This document shows positions 60,501 through 64,000 of a DNA stretch of 64,000 nucleotides, in pieces. The DNA comes from Emiliania huxleyi CCMP1516 (Eukaryota; Haptophyta; Isochrysidales; Noelaerhabdaceae), in the NCBI RefSeq assembly GCF_000372725.1, contig NW_005199601.1, forward strand, positions 458,168 through 522,167, in the 5' to 3' direction. The notes beneath the pieces are model-generated. The model was not told the origin of the DNA. It ran no database searches and saw only the letters and a program-made list of their open reading frames with translations. The translations under genes were made by a program, and so were the position numbers. Within the stretch, counting starts at the first letter, position 1, and each line of letters opens with the position of its first letter.

Positions 60501-63500
60501 GCGAGCCGCCGGGTTTACGTTACTAAATATTTACGCTCCTAGTACTAAAGGACGGCACTATTTGTGAATCGTGCTGGCGCGCAGGGACCTGCTCAATCCT
60601 GAGTTGCGTGATGTACTGCTGTAGTGCCGTCTCCTTCTGGACCTGCCTCTCGAGCGCCGTCTGGAGGCTCGTGAGGGCGTCGACGTAATCTTGCATCTCC
60701 GTGACGTAGAACTTGTGGGTGAAGGACGGTATGAAGCCCGAGTTGTTCTCCATAGTCGACCCGCCAGTCAGACTAGCGATGGCCATCGCGTGAGCAGACT
60801 GGGCTTGTAGCAAGGCGGTGCCGAAGCTGGACTCGTTCATGTGGGAGTCGCAGCTCTCGGTCCCGGTGGTCAGACGGCGGCGGTCGACATGCGGATGGTT
60901 GTGGCAGCATTTGAGGCCGGGGTTCGCGCTGCATGCGTCACAGATTGCAGCCTTGGCAGCCTCGGGCACGGGCGTGTCGTAATCGGCAGGGAACAACTCG
61001 CTGGTTTCGTCCCAGAGGCCGTGACCCTCAGTCACGTTGCGTGGCAACGCGCACGTTTCCGGGCAGACTAAGAGTACCTGAAGGGGCGATCAACAACAGC
61101 AAGTCTCAGTGAAGCTTATTGCTGCTGCGCGGCGCAGATGGCTGGGCGGACTCGATAGGCGGACCTCTGCGACGCAATTTTCTGGGCACGCCTCCTTCCC
61201 AAAACGGCAGAGTCCAAAGCCCTTCGCGTGCTCGCACGTTGGAACAAAGCCCTTGTCACAAGGGGACGTTGGTGGCGGCATCGGGTCGTCCATGAACGGC
61301 GCAAAGAGCGTGCGACGGCTACTGGAAGAGGAGGCTTCCCATTTAGCAGTGTCAACAAAGGTGTCAATGACACTTGACGTCGCTTGCAGGTTCTTCGTCT
61401 GAAGGATGCTCACCACTCCAACGTCCTGCGTCGCGCCGGTGACGTCTAGCGCGGAATCCTCGGGAAAGGTGTACAACTGATCATCAGACGGGATCGGTAA
61501 GGCGGCATGGTGAAGGGTAGGGGGGGGGGCATGGGGCATGGGGCAGTAGGGGGGCGCGGGCCTGAGATCCTTTGGCTACGTCAACAAGACGAAGCTGGAT
61601 GGCGTAGCTGAAGAACGGCAAGTACCGCGCCATGCTGAATTCGCAGCCGGATGCACCGGGGATGTCGCATGCCCCTGTCTTCGCCTCAGGATCTGTTCGG
61701 CAAACGTCGCCGACGCACCCCGAGATGCCGGCCTTGAGGGCCATCCAGTCGTACGTGCCTTGAGACCAGAACGTCTCTCCGCACTGGCGATTCCACTCCT
61801 GCAGTGTGGAATCGCCTGGCTCGAGGGTCTGGTCAAACACCCATTTGCGGGCGGGCTGTTCAGTTGCCAGGGGCTTCGCCCGGATGCGAGCCCCCGGCTT
61901 GCTCTCGACGCACGCAGGGCCGAGGTATTTCTTGAGCTTGAACTCGACGAGCTTGGTGTTGAGCACAAAGCCGGTTCTCGATCTCCCTTCCTCCAAACAG
62001 TCCGGGCCCACGTAGTTCTTGAGCATGTACCCCCAGCCTTTGGAAGACATGTCAACGTAGCCCAAGCACTCTGCGTTGGAGCTGCACCGCGCCTTGCAGT
62101 CCGCCTGGCTCGAGCAGACGCCGAGGTCAGAGTTCCCCCCTGGCGCGGCGCTGCAACCAGAGCCCTTGACATTCGTATCGGAGATGGGGTGGTACCTACA
62201 AGGGAAGGGGCGCGGTGACCTCCCGGTCTAGCGCAGACTCACACCGCCAAGTAAGGCGTGACCCGATTACATCGAGCGAGTAGCCGAGGCAGTTGTCGTC
62301 CTTGGTGCACAGCTCCTCGCAGTCGCTCTCAGTGCTGCAAGTGCCAATGTCGACGTCGCCGCCTGGTGCGGAGGAGCAGGGTGCGACGACCGTGTCGGGA
62401 AACGTCGTGTAGCTTGCCGGCGCGAAGTCGGCCGACTCCTCGTCGGTCCGGAGGCAGCTGAACGTCGTGGGAGTGGACGGAAACGTGCCGGGCGACTCCA
62501 GCGTGCGGCGTGTCATCGGGTCGGGCACGTCGTAGGCGAAGAAGAACGGCGGATGCTTGCACTGCTCAAGGAGATGGGCCTTGGCCTCCGGCTTGATCTT
62601 TCTCCCCTGCAGCGCCAGCCCGAGCGGAGAGAGGGAAGGAAACCAGCAAGGCACCGCAGCCTCTTTGCCGACGTCCCGGCCGACGTCCCGGCCGACGGTA
62701 CTGTGGTGGAGCACCGTGTCGTCCGTCTCTGCCTCCTCTCCCTTGAACGCCACGCAGCTCCATGTGCCGGAGGGGCAAGTTTCGAGGGGCATGTAGTGAT
62801 GCTTCGAGGTTGTGTCCACTACTACCGCCTTCGTTGGGGTTGGCTCCCGGTCCTTGAAGTCCGGATTGTGCAAAGTCGGGTTGCAAGTGTTCGACATTGC
62901 GCACGGCGTGAATACCGGCGTGCCATCGATAGTTTTGAAACGAGCGTTGCACTGCGTGCCGTCCGCCGGAGCCACGCACGCGAGGCTGCCCGCCGAGAGA
63001 ACTGGCGCCGAGGACTCGAGGCTTCCGCGGGGCGGCAGCACCACCGTCCCCGGCAGAGGGCAGATCTTGGTCCAGCCGGGTTGTGGTTGCCATTCTGGAT
63101 TCGGATTTGGGTCACAGACCCCCCTGTTTGGAATCGGGGTTTGGGCGACCTCCTTCCATTCCACCACGCAGCTTCCGTCGGTGCAGGCCTCCACTTCGGT
63201 GCAACGTGCGGGACGACCTCCGGGGTGACGACTTCGAGCGGCGGCGGGAGCGGGGGGGGCGACGGCGGCGGCTCCGGGTAGCCCTTCCATTCGCACTTGT
63301 ACTTGCTGGTGTAGGTTGTTGTGGGCCTGCAGCCTCGACCGGCTCCGGGTGGGCACTTACTAGTGTAAATCTCGCGTTTCGTTTGTGTGCATGCGTAGTT
63401 GGTGCAGCACGCCCCGTAGTCGGGCTCGTCCTTGCCAGAGGATTGCCCTTCCTTGCACCCTTCAATCTCTTGGTCAAAGTCTCCAAAATCGCAGCCGCCG

Positions 63501-63829
63501 AAGATATTGACAGTACATCTCTTCGTATGTTCCTCCGCGTTCGAGCCTTGGCACCGGTTCGGGCCGCCCCACTGCATTTTGCGCCGCCTGTGCCAGCACG
63601 TCGCGCAGCATCCGGTCATGGCGTCTGCGTGATTACAGAGCCCATTCTCGGCGACGTCGTGGCAGCTCGCGATGCCGACAAGCCCGAGACTCTCAGCGTG
63701 CTGCGCGACGGCAGAATCGTCCACGTCCTGGCAGTTGCTTGGCTGCGAGGTTGTTTGGTCGACTGCGTGGTCGATTGTGAACCCGCGGCCGACAGCGACA
63801 GCACTGACAGCGAGCAACCAGCGCAACAT
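57560..63829 (-). CDS. large secreted Cys-rich multi-exon protein, unknown function
   Basis: At least a dozen exons. The start codon at 63829 opens a signal peptide (MLRWLLAVSAVAVGRG). Next comes an ShK-like six-cysteine module (CQDVDDSAVAQHAESLG ... CHDVAENGLCNHADAMTGCCATC). Two PAN/apple-like modules follow: GDVDIGTCSTESDCEELC...NCLGYSLD near 62300 and NSDLGVCSSQADCKARC...ECLGYVDM near 62100. Another CEHAKGFGLCRFGKEACPENC step lies near 61200. The middle exons carry long helices (VDALTSLQTALERQVQKETA; MNDTMVQMKKDIDAW) and hydrophobic stretches (AIISLCVTLSSFALSGVGTAF; GIGIFINGAVSIVEASKAV). The 3' exons are rich in Tyr/Phe and Cys; the last ends FTSYVLEVMLLAL. Exon ends are approximate, and one join near 63200 needs a very short intron or has an indel. 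I know no name for this architecture. Confidence 0.6.
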
Positions 63830-64000
63830 GCCTGTGGGAACCGGCAAACGAGGGAGTGAGCCGCTAGACGACGGCGGGTGCACTAGCAATATGCCGCCAG
63901 AGTTTCCAGGTGCGTCACAGTGATCGCGCTGTGGCGGAGCGTCGAGCTGTTGCGAGCCGCCGGCGCTTGCGGGCACTCGATGGTACTGCCTCGCCACCGG
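63830..64000. other. 5' flank of the large secreted gene
   Basis: The frame continues open upstream of the chosen ATG, but the signal peptide fits only the start at 63829. Confidence 0.4.

Overview
This window is nuclear DNA from a unicellular alga. It is very GC-rich, the genes are short-introned and mostly single-copy, and the proteins are a mix of eukaryotic housekeeping families, large secreted or membrane proteins and one bacterial-type enzyme. Many introns are 59-110 bp, and a large share start with GC (one with GA) instead of GT. I infer a haptophyte-like microalga. A dinoflagellate relative is the main alternative, because GC/GA donors are also known there. The sequence alone does not settle this. 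There are two assembly gaps (11901-12159 and 26352-26451).

Layout: 2.6-6.0 kb FAD-linked oxidase (+); 6.7-8.7 kb AlkB-like dioxygenase (+); 9.4-14.5 kb a possible mobile block holding a protein kinase, a small basic protein and a pogo-like DDE transposase; 14.6-16.3 kb PPR protein (-); 17.5 kb small tail-anchored protein (+); 18.4-20.3 kb membrane protein with an IQ-like motif (-); 20.5-23.3 kb repeats; 23.4-24.4 kb F-box protein (+); 25.3-25.9 kb Nudix hydrolase (+); 27.8-28.7 kb cold-shock-domain gene with broken frames (-); 29.0-31.7 kb kexin-like protease (+); 32-34.2 kb repeats; 34.5-35.3 kb ApaH-like phosphatase (+); 36.8-44.3 kb a giant WD40/Cys-rich/multi-pass/TIR receptor (-); 45-47.2 kb repeats; 47.3-49.2 kb ERO1 (-); 53.2-54.9 kb MlrC-type metallopeptidase (+); 57.6-63.8 kb a large secreted Cys-rich multi-exon gene (-).

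Two things stand out. First, the giant gene reads as a cell-surface receptor. It has a beta-helix region interrupted by 14 almost identical WD40 units (two seven-blade sets), a long Cys-rich stalk, about eight membrane spans and a cytoplasmic TIR domain. The units differ mainly at a few codons, the pattern known from fungal recognition proteins with repeat-driven diversity. Second, introns in several genes begin with a copy of the first 10-30 bases of the exon that follows them. This is the signature expected if the intron arose by tandem duplication of exon sequence, and it explains the GC and GA donors. The AlkB-like gene shows three successive 70-bp units of this kind.

The genes do not form one pathway. 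ERO1 (disulfide formation in the ER), the kexin-like protease and the Cys-rich secreted and receptor proteins do share the secretory route, so ERO1 and the protease could act on such products; that is inference.
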